DNA of 64,000 nucleotides from G963665815 sp942492065 (GTDB lineage Bacteria; Cloacimonadota; Cloacimonadia; Cloacimonadales; JAIOQZ01), in the NCBI GenBank assembly GCA_942492065.1, contig CALODV010000013.1, forward strand, positions 1,240,001 to 1,304,000, written 5' to 3'. The notes below the pieces were generated by a model, which saw only the letters and a program-made list of their open reading frames with translations, was not told where the DNA came from and did not search any database. This document shows positions 50,860 to 60,930 of this stretch, piece after piece; position 1 is the first letter of the stretch, and the number at the start of each line of letters is the position of its first letter. A program made the position numbers and the translations under genes.

Positions 50860-51947
50860 GAAAGCTTATTCTTCTTAGCGATGCATCTAATATTCATACG
50901 CAGAAATGGGCTGTATATTTCAGAGATAGAAACTTTGAAGTCCACATTATCACCTTGTTGCCGTCTGTAATACAAGGTGTTGAGATTCATTTGATTAAAT
51001 CCAAAGCATATGCAGCAAGAAAAAACAACATGGAGTATAATAAATTCAAGGTATTGATTGAAGCTGTACCACAGGTAAGGAAATTGATAAAGAGAATTAA
51101 GCCTGATTTAGTACACGCTCACTTTGCATCAAGTTATGGTCTTTTCGGAGCATTATCCGGATTTCATCCATATTTAGTATCTGTATGGGGGTATGATACA
51201 ATAAGATTCCCGGAAACATCTGCAATTCATAAGAGTATCATTAAGTATGTTCTTAAGAAAGCTGATAGAATCTTTGCTACATCAGAATTCCTTGCAGAAA
51301 AGACAGCGAGATATACAGATAAAGAGATGGTAATAACTCCTTTTGGTGTTGATATTGATTTGTTTAAGCCTGTACCTAAGGAAAAGTCAGATAAATTTAT
51401 TTTTGGAACAGTTAAAGCACTTGAAGTGAAGTATGGTATTGACTATCTATTAGAGGCTGTTGCCAAAATTAAGGATAAGATAAGCAATTGGGAATTGTGG
51501 ATAGTTGGTACCGGAACCCAGAGAGACGAACTTATCAAATTATCTGAAAAACTGGGTATTTCTGATAATGTCAAGTTTTTGGGAAGAATTCCGAACAAGG
51601 AAGTACCAAAGGTTATACAGCAGATGGAAATTTTTACTGTTACTTCAGTTTTTAGTGATGAATCCTTTGGGGTAGCTGCAGTTGAGGCTTCGGCAATGCA
51701 AGTACCTGTTATAGCTTCAAGATTGGGTGGATTGACGGAAGTTGTTATTAATAATCTTACCGGCTATCATGTTGAAGCAAGAAACTCAGATCAGATTGCT
51801 GATAAAATCATGAGTTTGTATGCAAATGCTGAACTTAGAAGATCATTTGGGAAAAATGGCAGGGAAAACGTAATTAAAAAATACGTGTGGAAGGAAAATG
51901 CTGAAATTATGTATAATGAATATATCTTACAAATGAATGAGAATTAG
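50856..51947 (+). CDS. GT4 family glycosyltransferase
   Basis: 363 residues, GT-B fold. LLSDASNIHTQKWAVYF at the start, VHAHFASSYGLFGAL, then the donor domain with FGTVKALEVKYGIDYLLEA, WIVGTGTQRDEL and SDESFGVAAVEASAMQVPVIA (the E-x7-E signature). Six bases separate it from the next transferase gene. Assembles repeat units of the surface glycan; sugar unknown. Confidence 0.9.
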   Translation: MRKLILLSDASNIHTQKWAVYFRDRNFEVHIITLLPSVIQGVEIHLIKSKAYAARKNNMEYNKFKVLIEAVPQVRKLIKRIKPDLVHAHFASSYGLFGALSGFHPYLVSVWGYDTIRFPETSAIHKSIIKYVLKKADRIFATSEFLAEKTARYTDKEMVITPFGVDIDLFKPVPKEKSDKFIFGTVKALEVKYGIDYLLEAVAKIKDKISNWELWIVGTGTQRDELIKLSEKLGISDNVKFLGRIPNKEVPKVIQQMEIFTVTSVFSDESFGVAAVEASAMQVPVIASRLGGLTEVVINNLTGYHVEARNSDQIADKIMSLYANAELRRSFGKNGRENVIKKYVWKENAEIMYNEYILQMNEN

Positions 51948-51953
51948 TACTTT

Positions 51954-53173
51954 ATGAAGATTTTATATATTTCTCAATATTTTTTTCCTGAAGTTGGAGC
52001 GACGACCAACAGAGCTAAAGCCAATGTTGAATATTTAGCTTCGAAAGGTCATGATGTGACAGTCCTTACTGAAATGCCTAACCATCCTAAAGGAATAATC
52101 TTTGATGGGTACAAGGGCAAGGTCTTAATGTCCGAACAGATTAATGGATATTTTGTTAATAGAGTCTGGGTCTATACATCCAGAAAAAAAACATTTTTGA
52201 CCAGATTGCTATTTTACTCTTCATTTATGTTCATGGGAGTAATTAGTGCAATCATTAATTGGAAAAATACGATGTGGTTTACGTTACATCTCCTCCACTT
52301 TTTGTCGGACCCATCGGGATCATCCTGAAAAAACTCTTTTCTAAAACCAAGTTCATTTTTGAAGTTAGAGATTTATGGCCTGACTCAGCAATTGAAATTG
52401 GAGAGTTGAGCAATACGCGAGCAATTAAAATGAGCTACGCTCTGGAAAATAAACTATACAAAACTGCAGATCATATTGTGGCCGTTACTGATAGTATTAG
52501 AAAAGATATAATCAACAAAGGTGTTTCACCAGAAAAGGTCACATTACTTTATAACGGAACAGATTTACTGATTTCCAGACAGAATCCTGATGAAGTTATA
52601 TCCAGGAAGTATGATATTACTAATCATTTCACATTGTTATATGCCGGTAACATAGGTTTGGCTCAGAACTTGAGAACAGTAATTGATGCAGTTGCACCAT
52701 TAAGAGATAAGAATATACAGTTATTGATTGTAGGCACAGGCCCGGAAGAAAAACTTCTCAAAGGATATGTGCACAGTCAGAAAATTGGAAATGTCAAGTT
52801 TGTTGGCGAGGTTCCCAGAGGAGATATCGGAAAATACTATGCAGTTGCTGATTGCGGTATTGTACCATTAAGGAATGTAAGAGTTTTCGAGAGAGCACTT
52901 CCTTCAAAACTTTTCGATTATATGTCTGTGGATTTGCCAATTCTTGCCGGCTTAAAAGGTGAAGCAAAAGTATTATTGGAAGAAACAAACACAGGTATTT
53001 GCTTTGAGCCGGACAGTGTTACAGATTTAAGAGAAAAAGTGAGTTACTTGTATGAAAATCCTGAAGTTTTTAAGAAAATGTCGTGTAATGGATATAAGAC
53101 GGTTAAAGAAAAGTTCTATAGAAAGGATATAGCTGAGAAACTTGAAAAGCTGTTGTTTACATTATTGGATTGA
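51954..53173 (+). pseudogene. WcaI-like GT4 glycosyltransferase, broken by one frameshift
   Basis: Frames 51954-52328 and 52259-53173 together make one ~406-residue protein. N-part: LYISQYFFPEVGATTNRAK and TEMPNHPKGIIFDGYKGK; C-part: VVYVTSPPLFVGPIGIILKK, FEVRDLWPDSAIEIG, LLYAGNIGLAQNL, YMSVDLPILAGLKGEA. The break is in an A run at 52263-52267: six A instead of five would join INWKK to YDVVYVTSPP. Both parts keep coding character, so this is either a very recent mutation, a slippage-tunable gene, or a sequencing error in a homopolymer. Confidence 0.82.
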
Positions 53174-54496
53174 CCTTTTTTCAACTTCTATCATTGATAG
53201 AAGAATTATACTGGGCATCCAGAACTCGATATTGGATCCAACGTGACCACTAAGGTTTGCGTTAATGAAACCTGCTAAGAGTACTCCACAGATAACAATA
53301 TAAATGTCATTCTTCAGTATTAAGTGTCTGTAGCAGAGCAATTGCCATATCAGGTAAAATAAGTAACACAGAAATGCTAAGATACCAATTAAGCCTGTTT
53401 CACAAAGAAATTCTGAGAATATATTATGCGGATAGTGGAATCCAACCTGACTGAATGATCCAAAACCTATCCCAAATAACTTGTGACTCATGAAGAAATT
53501 CCACGCCTGATAGTGCAACATAAAACGTATTGTAATGCTTGAACCACCTGTACCATGACTATCCAATACTCTACCTCTAACATTCTCTGGCGAAAATGTC
53601 AACATACCGAAGATAAGTACAATAATCAAAATTACACCAAAGATGGAGGATAAATTAATTTTACTTTTTAACAAAAATATTATGGTTAATCCAGCTAATA
53701 CCCCAAGGATCGGGCCTCGGGATGCTGTAAGCATAAGAAAGTAAAATGATATAAGAACATAAACTACTAGAAGCATAGTTTCTAATAATTTATGTCCTAA
53801 ATTTTTTGACCATTTAATTATAAAGTATGAGCAGGATATAATGGAATAACCCAAAGCTCTTGCTACCCATATTGGATTTATTCCTAGTATCGATAATCTG
53901 TCAATAACAACACTTGGTATAATTTTATAGTGAGTAGTCAGGTGAAAAGTGAGAATCATACTGCATAAAATCAGAATAGAACCAATGATAATAAAAGAGC
54001 TAATCAGTAGTTCTGGTTTCTTTTTCTTTAACAGTATACTTGAGACATAGAAACTAACGAGAAGTGATATGGAAGTTCCTTTAAGTTTTGAAAAGCCGTA
54101 AGCTCGTTCTTCTGAAAATAGAATAGTTGAAACAACTAATATAAGAAAAATTACTCCCAGAAGATACTCATGTTTAGATCGCGTAAAAACTGTGTTTTCT
54201 GAGAGAGGTTTATAAAGAAATGAAATCAAATAATGTAGAAGAGGTACAGCAAGAATTAAGTATAATCCCTTGGTCCCTATCACGTAAAAAGAGTTTATGA
54301 AGGCAAGAATAACGCCTGTATTGATCATGAGAGTGATATTAATAAGATCACTATTCTTTAAATATAATGGTATCGCTATAACAACAAATATGAATAGTAA
54401 AAAAAGCATTGCATCTTTTACGAGAAGCAAGGATATTAAAATTGAACAAATTGATGTTAAAACGTATGGAAGAATAAGCGTATTCTTATTATTCAT
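53162..54496 (-). CDS. O-antigen ligase/polymerase family membrane protein
   Basis: 444 residues with about ten to twelve membrane segments. The Wzy_C block is visible: LTASRGPILGVLAGLTIIFLL, a long periplasmic loop with VLDSHGTGGSS and MLHYQAWNFFMSHKLFGIGFGSFSQ, then YPHNIFSEFLCETGLIG. Such proteins polymerise repeat units or ligate glycans to a lipid carrier; the two cannot be told apart here. It overlaps the end of the convergent transferase by 12 bp and the next upstream gene by 4 bp. Confidence 0.88.
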   Translation of the reverse strand: MNNKNTLILPYVLTSICSILISLLLVKDAMLFLLFIFVVIAIPLYLKNSDLINITLMINTGVILAFINSFYVIGTKGLYLILAVPLLHYLISFLYKPLSENTVFTRSKHEYLLGVIFLILVVSTILFSEERAYGFSKLKGTSISLLVSFYVSSILLKKKKPELLISSFIIIGSILILCSMILTFHLTTHYKIIPSVVIDRLSILGINPIWVARALGYSIISCSYFIIKWSKNLGHKLLETMLLVVYVLISFYFLMLTASRGPILGVLAGLTIIFLLKSKINLSSIFGVILIIVLIFGMLTFSPENVRGRVLDSHGTGGSSITIRFMLHYQAWNFFMSHKLFGIGFGSFSQVGFHYPHNIFSEFLCETGLIGILAFLCYLFYLIWQLLCYRHLILKNDIYIVICGVLLAGFINANLSGHVGSNIEFWMPSIILLSMIEVEKRSIQ

Positions 54497-55671
54497 CTAG
54501 AAAATATTGTCTTAAGAAGTATCTTAATTTTGCTTATTTGATTGTCTTTTACAAGTATATCATGTATAACAACACCTACTGAAGAAACAACAAGTGCTAG
54601 CATAAAGAATACAAAACAGATGAGAGCACGCTTGGGCTTTGCTCTTAATCCGGCAGGAACAGCACTGTCTATAATTTCGATTAATGGAGAATCATTAAGT
54701 TCGTCAATCCTCGCCTTTTCATATCTAGGATAAATAAACTCATATACTTCTTTCTGAAGCAAGAGATTCATTTCCAGTTTAGCAGCTTTCACTTTGAGCT
54801 CTGAAACGCTGTCAATTGGTGTGACATATTTAGTATAAGCTTCAGTTTCAACCTTCTTGATTCTTTCGTTAAGAATTTTAAGCTCATTTTCAAGTTTTGT
54901 GATACGGAAATTGTCTTTCTTTATGTATAACAATGCATTCTGCAATTCAATTTCTTTAGTCATCTTTTCACTTATAAGTTGAGCATAAAGCTGTATTACC
55001 ATTTCTGACTGCTGAGACAAGGAAACAATATTCTCTTTTTGATTGAATTGATGTGTAAGAGTAGCCAAAGAATCAATAAGAGCATCTAACTCTTCAATTC
55101 TCTCTTCAAGAAATATCCTGTTTCTTTTGGACTTAGTAAGCTTCTCAGTGTTCAGATATTTCTCAAGTCTGGAAAACAAATCATTGGCTATTGCTGGAGC
55201 CAGAAACTGGTCTTTATGAAGTACTGATAATTTATGTACTCCAGTTTCCTCATCTGTTGCAAAACCCAATAGTTCTTCCCTTACTGCACGTAAGGTTTTT
55301 TCTTTTACTACAAGAGAATCCGGATCTTCGATTTCGAAATACTCTGTGAGACTATATTCTTTTATAAAGTCTTCCAGAAAGGTTCTACTGTACAAAATTG
55401 TCTTAATTAAGTGTGTCTTTCCCTGATTCGCATCTCCCAAAAGGCTGCTGGTGTCTATCCCCATAATATTGTCTGGGAGACTTTGCATATTCATGCTTGA
55501 AGAAGATTCTGTAAATGTTACTGATGATTTCCAGTATTCAGGCGTTAACAAACTATATACAACTGCAAAAACAGATGCAATAAATGTTACAATGATTACA
55601 AACTTTTTATGTTTAGCAATTACTATAAGAATATCCAGAAGATTTGTTTCTTTATTTACGTTGGATTCCAT
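54493..55671 (-). CDS. Wzz-type polysaccharide chain-length/export protein
   Basis: 392 residues. Wzz domain: NLLDILIVIAKHKKFVIIVT with the first membrane helix (about 27-47) and EYWKSSVTF. A long coiled-coil region follows (LEERIEELDALIDSL, ELKILNERIKKVETEA). The C-terminal helix has the family's Pro-rich lead: AVPAGLRAKPKRALICFVFF. No tyrosine-kinase domain is fused. It sets chain length or couples export of the polymer made by the flanking genes. Confidence 0.9.
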   Translation of the reverse strand: MESNVNKETNLLDILIVIAKHKKFVIIVTFIASVFAVVYSLLTPEYWKSSVTFTESSSSMNMQSLPDNIMGIDTSSLLGDANQGKTHLIKTILYSRTFLEDFIKEYSLTEYFEIEDPDSLVVKEKTLRAVREELLGFATDEETGVHKLSVLHKDQFLAPAIANDLFSRLEKYLNTEKLTKSKRNRIFLEERIEELDALIDSLATLTHQFNQKENIVSLSQQSEMVIQLYAQLISEKMTKEIELQNALLYIKKDNFRITKLENELKILNERIKKVETEAYTKYVTPIDSVSELKVKAAKLEMNLLLQKEVYEFIYPRYEKARIDELNDSPLIEIIDSAVPAGLRAKPKRALICFVFFMLALVVSSVGVVIHDILVKDNQISKIKILLKTIFSR

Positions 55672-55777
55672 TTATCCTCTCATAATTATTTTTTCAACAA
55701 TTTATCAGCTAAATTTAGAGTCAAGAATTTTTATAGTGATCATGAGTACTACACATTTTATCAATTAATATCTATGT

Positions 55778-57232
55778 CTATTTCCTGACCTTGTTAATTA
55801 GTTTTTTCATTTCTACTACATCTCTTTTTGAAATGAATTTAAGCTTAAAAAGTAACAAGGAGTATATCATCAAAAGGAAAATATTCAAAAATAGCCGTAT
55901 AACAAGTCCTTTAGTGTATATATATGAAATTGAACAGAGTATTATAGATGATAAAATCAATGAGAGTATTTTCCATATTTGGTATGGTATGTTATAAAGT
56001 CGTTGAGAACTGATATATGTTATCAGGAATAGTACAAATTGAGAGAATAATGTTGCTATTGCAGCCCCATTATTACCCCAGAAGGGGATTAGAAGATAGT
56101 TTAGTCCAATATTAATTAATGAACTCACGACTATTGCTGTAGCGCTGATAACAGGCTTTTTGACGATCTGAATTCCTGTGGTACTTATTTTTGTCATAAA
56201 GTCAAAAACAATTGCCAGGAACAGAAAGGGTAAAACACTATAAGCTGAATTGTAATCAGGATTTCTAGAAAGTACTAAAACGATTTCCCTTCCAAACAGA
56301 GCCAGAGAAAAAGTAATTGAAAGCACAAACATTGTACCATAGGTAAATAACTTTGAGTAAAAAGCCTTGTTATTATCATCGTTCATCATTTTCATTATCA
56401 TAGGATTAATTCCTAGCCAGATAGTCATTACAACAAGAGTTTTTAACGATTCACTTATCTTAGATCCGAAAGTATATACCCCAACATTATCCAGTTTTCC
56501 AAGATGTTTCAGCACAAATCTGTCTGCTGTAGTAAGTATCTGCAATGATATAGTTGAAAAAACAGAAGGCAGCCTGAACTTGATCATATCATATAATTCA
56601 TGGAATTCTAAGCGAAACTCAATATGATTAAGAAGTACTTTGAACATGATAAAGAAGAAAATAACAGCTGAAATTATCTGTGCATTATATATTCCATTCA
56701 ATCCTTGTTGACTATATACGACAAAGTAAATTGTTAGAATAAATTGACTGAAGAATTTAACCGTGTTAGCAATTGTGTATTGTCTTGGCTTTTCTAAGAT
56801 TCTAAGTAACATTAGAGGAAGTCGACTAACTATGGCAAATCCAATAATGATTAGTAGTTTCCTTATTAGGAGTGTATACTCCAGAGATCCAAAATATTTC
56901 ATCGAAAAATATGAAGCTGTATTCCAAAAAGCAAAAACAGTAGCCAATCCACAAAGTAGAAGGAATACAAAGCATGTGAATACAAGAGACTTCTGTTTAT
57001 CTTTAAACTTGTCGTCCCAGTACCACCGTAATAATGCATATTCAATACCAACACCTAATATTGAAGCGCTGATATGAAGAACACTCTCGAATAGTCCAAG
57101 CACACCAAAATCAGCCAACGGAATGTGCTTGGTGTACAGAATAATAAGGACAAATCCCATTGCTTTTGCTATCACATTTCCCAGCCCATATACTAAAGAG
57201 CTTTTTGCTAAAGATTTGAATTGCTGTCTCAT
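55778..57232 (-). CDS. Wzx-type oligosaccharide flippase
   Basis: 484 residues, about twelve to fourteen membrane helices. SLVYGLGNVIAKAMGFVLIILYT at the N-terminus, FRLPSVFSTISLQILTTADRFVLKHLGKLDNVGVYTFGSKI in the middle (TADRFVL ... VGVYTFG are the conserved parts) and YLLIPFWGNNGAAIATLFSQ later, all typical of the MATE/MOP polysaccharide exporters. It would flip lipid-linked repeat units to the periplasmic side. The phospholipase D gene upstream ends eight bases before it. Confidence 0.92.
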   Translation of the reverse strand: MRQQFKSLAKSSLVYGLGNVIAKAMGFVLIILYTKHIPLADFGVLGLFESVLHISASILGVGIEYALLRWYWDDKFKDKQKSLVFTCFVFLLLCGLATVFAFWNTASYFSMKYFGSLEYTLLIRKLLIIIGFAIVSRLPLMLLRILEKPRQYTIANTVKFFSQFILTIYFVVYSQQGLNGIYNAQIISAVIFFFIMFKVLLNHIEFRLEFHELYDMIKFRLPSVFSTISLQILTTADRFVLKHLGKLDNVGVYTFGSKISESLKTLVVMTIWLGINPMIMKMMNDDNNKAFYSKLFTYGTMFVLSITFSLALFGREIVLVLSRNPDYNSAYSVLPFLFLAIVFDFMTKISTTGIQIVKKPVISATAIVVSSLINIGLNYLLIPFWGNNGAAIATLFSQFVLFLITYISSQRLYNIPYQIWKILSLILSSIILCSISYIYTKGLVIRLFLNIFLLMIYSLLLFKLKFISKRDVVEMKKLINKVRK

Positions 57233-57240
57233 ATTTCGTA

Positions 57241-58674
57241 CTAAAAAGTATTAGCTCCCAGTTTTTCATAAAGGAGATACATAACCCTTTTAAAGCATCT
57301 TGTATCCTCATACTTAGCATAATCTGCAGTATAGTGCTGCCCTTGATTGCTCCAGATTGTATTGAAATAATCTTCAATCTCTTCAAATACTTCCTGCTCT
57401 CTTTTACCTTTCACAACAAGATTGGTTTCAAGGTTGTAATCACCAATATTCCTTTTAGTGTAATTGGCAGATCCTGCTATTGTAGCAGCATTACCCTGGC
57501 TGTCATAGCAGTACAGAATCTTAGTATGAAATTGCTCTCCGTGAGTATCATACCACTTTATTTCTATTTTCTCATCTGACATTATTTTTAGTTCATTTGC
57601 TACCTGTCGGTTGGGAACTCCTGATTTCTGTCTTCCAAATGCATCTTTACTGGGATCAAGTATCATCCTGATTTTCACTCCACGCTCGGAAGCCTTCAAT
57701 ATTTCTTTTATAACTTTTCTGTCAGATATGTAAAACATTGCTATACTAAGATTATCATCTTTTTTTAATGCTTTTATAGTTCTCAGAATAGCGTTACGTA
57801 TTTCTTTTTCAGTGACAAGATTAACCTTATAATCGTCTTCCTCAGAGTTGTTTACAAAATACTTATCAGGAACATTCTGTAAATTACCCTTAGAGAATTC
57901 TGCAACTGTTTGTTCACTATTGTAAATTGACTCCCAGATTCCTCCCCGAACTTCAAGAGCAATGTTTGAATGTGCTGAACTGCCATCATGAGGATTAGCT
58001 GAAGTGATAATTGAAGTCATTTCTCCAAAGTTATCGGCAATAAATACCTTTCTGTGGTTTGCCTTGAAATTCAAGAGATTGAAGTAGGTTCTGAACGTTA
58101 CTTTGGGTTCTTTAGTGGAAAAAGGATGAGGTAGAAATCCTGAATTCTTTTTATTACCGAACCATTGGATAAATGCTCGCCAGATCGGTGAGTAAAGATA
58201 ATTACTGTCCCGCAGTTTCGTAAGATCAGTTATTATCAGATTGATTCCTGCCTTTTCCAGACTGTCTCCAAGATGAAAAGTGCCACCTTGATAAGCGCAA
58301 TTAATGGGATCTGTCAGAACGTCAATTTTGATCCCGGGAATCTGTTTCTTCTTGTTTACCAGTTTTCGGGTCAGTTCTGCTGAAATATTTCTGTAGGCAG
58401 ACTCTTCTCCTCCGAGATAGTCATTATAAAGGAACATATCCAGAAGTATGTATTCCTGTGCCTGATCAATTCTTACCAGTAATGTATCAAATATCTCCTG
58501 CTCAGAAATCTTTTTGTCATCTTTTTTGTATGTAAGATCATACATGAACTCAATATCATCTTCGTCGGCACTATATGTTTTACTGATTACACTGGTTCCT
58601 TCAGGCATTTTCTGCATAAATGTACAGCCTGATAGCAATATGAATAACAATATGCTGATAAATGTATTCTTCAT
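57241..58674 (-). CDS. Phospholipase D-family lipoprotein
   Basis: 477 residues. Lipoprotein signal FISILLFILLSGC, lipid Cys16. Two PLD halves: NHRKVFIADN (HxKx4D) followed by SANPHD, and FHTKILYCYD followed by GSANYTKRN; in the second HKD the Asp is one residue further away than usual. The order N-half/C-half and ALRVRGG-like EVRGGIWES fit bacterial PLD phosphodiesterases related to cardiolipin synthases. Being lipid-anchored, it acts in the periplasm or at the outer membrane. Substrate unknown. Confidence 0.88.
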   Translation of the reverse strand: MKNTFISILLFILLSGCTFMQKMPEGTSVISKTYSADEDDIEFMYDLTYKKDDKKISEQEIFDTLLVRIDQAQEYILLDMFLYNDYLGGEESAYRNISAELTRKLVNKKKQIPGIKIDVLTDPINCAYQGGTFHLGDSLEKAGINLIITDLTKLRDSNYLYSPIWRAFIQWFGNKKNSGFLPHPFSTKEPKVTFRTYFNLLNFKANHRKVFIADNFGEMTSIITSANPHDGSSAHSNIALEVRGGIWESIYNSEQTVAEFSKGNLQNVPDKYFVNNSEEDDYKVNLVTEKEIRNAILRTIKALKKDDNLSIAMFYISDRKVIKEILKASERGVKIRMILDPSKDAFGRQKSGVPNRQVANELKIMSDEKIEIKWYDTHGEQFHTKILYCYDSQGNAATIAGSANYTKRNIGDYNLETNLVVKGKREQEVFEEIEDYFNTIWSNQGQHYTADYAKYEDTRCFKRVMYLLYEKLGANTF

Positions 58675-58682
58675 ATTAGTCC

Positions 58683-59024
58683 TTATTTAGATACTATTTC
58701 AGTCTTAATAGAGTTTTCATCGAAGCCCAATACAAATTTTTGACCATTTCTGACTACAGGGGTTTTCAACAATAATGGGTCTTCAAGAAGCTCTTGCTCA
58801 ATATTATGAACGATATACTTTAGATTTCGTTTCTCATATTGTTTACCTTCTTCATCAATAAGGTTTTTGAGCCCCAATACTGAGGCTGCTTTTCTTAGTT
58901 CACCCTTGCTCATACCTTTGACTGCCAGATCGATAAACTGAAAGTTAATTCTTCTCTCTTTCATATATCGTATAACCTTAGCTGTTTCCTTGCATTTTTT
59001 AGTTCCAAAAATTTGAATACTCAT
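58683..59024 (-). CDS. ArsC/Spx-family thioredoxin-fold protein
   Basis: 113 residues from the ATG at 59024 (GGAG six bases before); the longer frame to 59105 lacks a site. IQIFGTKKCKETAKVIRYM with a single Cys, then FIDLAVKGMSKGELRKA, and TPVVRNGQKFVLGFDE, the cis-Pro loop and tail of the YffB/ArsC family. The Arg residues of true arsenate reductases are not clear, so a general thiol-disulfide or regulatory role is safer. Eight bases before the PLD gene. Confidence 0.85.
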   Translation of the reverse strand: MSIQIFGTKKCKETAKVIRYMKERRINFQFIDLAVKGMSKGELRKAASVLGLKNLIDEEGKQYEKRNLKYIVHNIEQELLEDPLLLKTPVVRNGQKFVLGFDENSIKTEIVSK

Positions 59025-59096
59025 TTTATCTCCATTCCTAAAAATGTGATAAGGTAAAAAATGTGCAACAATTAAATGAGAGAATATTGCCAAAAT

Positions 59097-59127
59097 AAAA
59101 AACACCTGCCTTGCAGCAGGTGGTATA
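59097..59127 (-). terminator. Terminator of the solute-binding protein gene
   Basis: Minus strand CACCTGC, TGCAAG loop, GCAGGTG, then six T. Confidence 0.88.
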
Positions 59128-59177
59128 AGTTTGGAGAAATTTATAACTTCTGAAAAGAACTCAACATATAATATAAT

Positions 59178-59921
59178 CTATTTTAAGTGTTTAGCGAAAT
59201 ATTCTTTTGAGATTTTTTCAATATCAATCTTTTTTAATCCCTGATTGAGAACGTCACGCATTTTCTTACCTTCGTCCGTTTTCTTGAAACATACGTAAAA
59301 TCTTTTCAACTCAAGCATTTTTTTATTGAATTGAAGTTCGGCTTTTTTAGATTTAAGCTGCTCATCTTGATTAACAAGATAAGTCATCACATTCTCATCA
59401 ATCACAGCTATTGGTATTCTTTTGTTCAGGACTTTTCTTATATTAGTTAGATCATCATTTGCCGCATCGGCTTTAATCTCATTTTTGGCAACCATTTCAT
59501 CAAAAGATTTTTCATTCACATAACCGCTGACAGTTCCTATTCGATATTGCTTCAAATCCTGAATACTGTTCCACTGAACCGGACTGTCAGCCCTTTCTAT
59601 AAATCCCAGCTTACCCGAACCAATTGGATCCGAGAAGTAAAAGTCATTTTCAAGTTCTTGAGAGTAATATTCAGGATAGTAACCATAGTAATCAGGATTG
59701 GTTTTAGCGAAGTGAACCGCTCTGTTCCATGGGAAGAAATCTGCTTCTAAATTATATCCCATTTGTTCAAAAGCTTTTTTCACAATCAAAGTTGTTAGTC
59801 CCTGCTCACTCATAGCGTCGCTTGTATAAGGCGGCCATTCAAGAGTAGTTAGTTTCAAGTTGTCTTGAGCAAACATAGTGAATGTTATAAGAAGAATAAT
59901 TGCTAACCATAAAGCTTTCAT
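59178..59921 (-). CDS. Family 3 extracellular solute-binding protein
   Basis: 247 residues. Signal peptide ALWLAIILLITFTMFAQ. Periplasmic-binding fold of the amino-acid type: LKLTTLEWPPYTSDAMSEQGL, FFPWNRAVHFAKTNPDYYGYYPE, YRIGTVSGYVNEKSFDEM, and KRFYVCFKKTDEGKKMRDVLNQGLKKI. WPPYT and EQGL are typical of proteins in this family that are not tied to a transporter; no permease or ATPase genes are nearby. Ligand unknown. Terminator just downstream. Confidence 0.87.
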   Translation of the reverse strand: MKALWLAIILLITFTMFAQDNLKLTTLEWPPYTSDAMSEQGLTTLIVKKAFEQMGYNLEADFFPWNRAVHFAKTNPDYYGYYPEYYSQELENDFYFSDPIGSGKLGFIERADSPVQWNSIQDLKQYRIGTVSGYVNEKSFDEMVAKNEIKADAANDDLTNIRKVLNKRIPIAVIDENVMTYLVNQDEQLKSKKAELQFNKKMLELKRFYVCFKKTDEGKKMRDVLNQGLKKIDIEKISKEYFAKHLK

Positions 59922-60107
59922 AAAGAACTCCTTAGTTTATTTTAAGATTCCTGCATTATCTAAAAACTCAGATTCCATGCTGGAAACTGATGAGTCCAGA
60001 CTCCTCTTGAGAGTCATTCAACACTTACTATATAACCTTAATGCAAATTGTTTAAAGTAATATAGAAGATAATTTATTGCTAAATAGTTAAAAGCAAAAT
60101 TGATTTT

Positions 60108-60929
60108 TTATCTGAGGATTATTACTTTGCCAACTCTAACTTCTGATTCTGTCTGAAGCCTGCAAAGATACACTCCTGAAGCATTTTTTTCAGGATACCA
60201 TGAGATTAAGTTAGAGCCTTTCATGTATAGTTTTTGACTAAGTGATTTAACTCTTTGCCCCTTTATGTTATAAATGTCAATCTTTGTAATAGAGCTTTCC
60301 GGAATCGAAAAATATATATTAACAGAACCGTCTGACTGTAAACCTGTTGTAGCTAACTGAATACTGTTCTCGGGATTTTCAGTGTTATCATTGTTTGATG
60401 AAGGTTGAGTGATAATTTCAAGTGTATGAGTCCAGCTATGTCCATCACCTGATACAAACCAATTGTAGTTGTTGATTGTTTCAGATCCGTACCATGGATC
60501 CATTGCATGAAGCAAGTCATTATTGTAGCCCTTTCCGACTATAAAATGTCCTCCACCTGAATTCCAGCCCCATCTGATAACAAAAGGTCTTCCGGAATCT
60601 ATTGAAGTATTTACTTCAGAATAGTTGAGGCTGCGCTCATATGCTTGTGACTGCAGCTGACCAAAATGAAAAAGAATATAATCTATTCCGTTCCTTGTAG
60701 GATTTGTTGTTTGTCCATACAACCAGTTCCAGTTGTTTTCACCATCAGTACCGTATGCAGCAATTTGAGTCTGAGTTAAGGAGATACCATAGTAATCCAG
60801 AATAGCCTGAGAACATCCTGCCCAGCACCACTGATCCTGCTCCTGATGAACATTCTGAATATTCAGTACTTTAGCTGAGACTGAGACTGCAAGCATAGAT
60901 AAGCAAAGAAGAATTAATACTGTTTTCAT
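60108..60929 (-). CDS. Secreted papain-like cysteine protease with sorting domain
   Basis: 273 residues. Signal peptide to about 19. Papain-like fold of the C39/C70 type: QEQDQWCWAGCSQAILDYYG with nucleophile Cys35, GGGHFIVGKGY with His128, AMDPWYGS with Asp144. The last ~80 residues (SITKIDIYNIKGQRVKSL, ASGVYLCRL, GKVIIL) form the FlgD-like sorting domain, so it is exported and anchored or released. Starts two bases after the stop of the exported gene upstream, so the two are co-translated. Confidence 0.87.
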   Translation of the reverse strand: MKTVLILLCLSMLAVSVSAKVLNIQNVHQEQDQWCWAGCSQAILDYYGISLTQTQIAAYGTDGENNWNWLYGQTTNPTRNGIDYILFHFGQLQSQAYERSLNYSEVNTSIDSGRPFVIRWGWNSGGGHFIVGKGYNNDLLHAMDPWYGSETINNYNWFVSGDGHSWTHTLEIITQPSSNNDNTENPENSIQLATTGLQSDGSVNIYFSIPESSITKIDIYNIKGQRVKSLSQKLYMKGSNLISWYPEKNASGVYLCRLQTESEVRVGKVIILR

Positions 60930-60930
60930 T

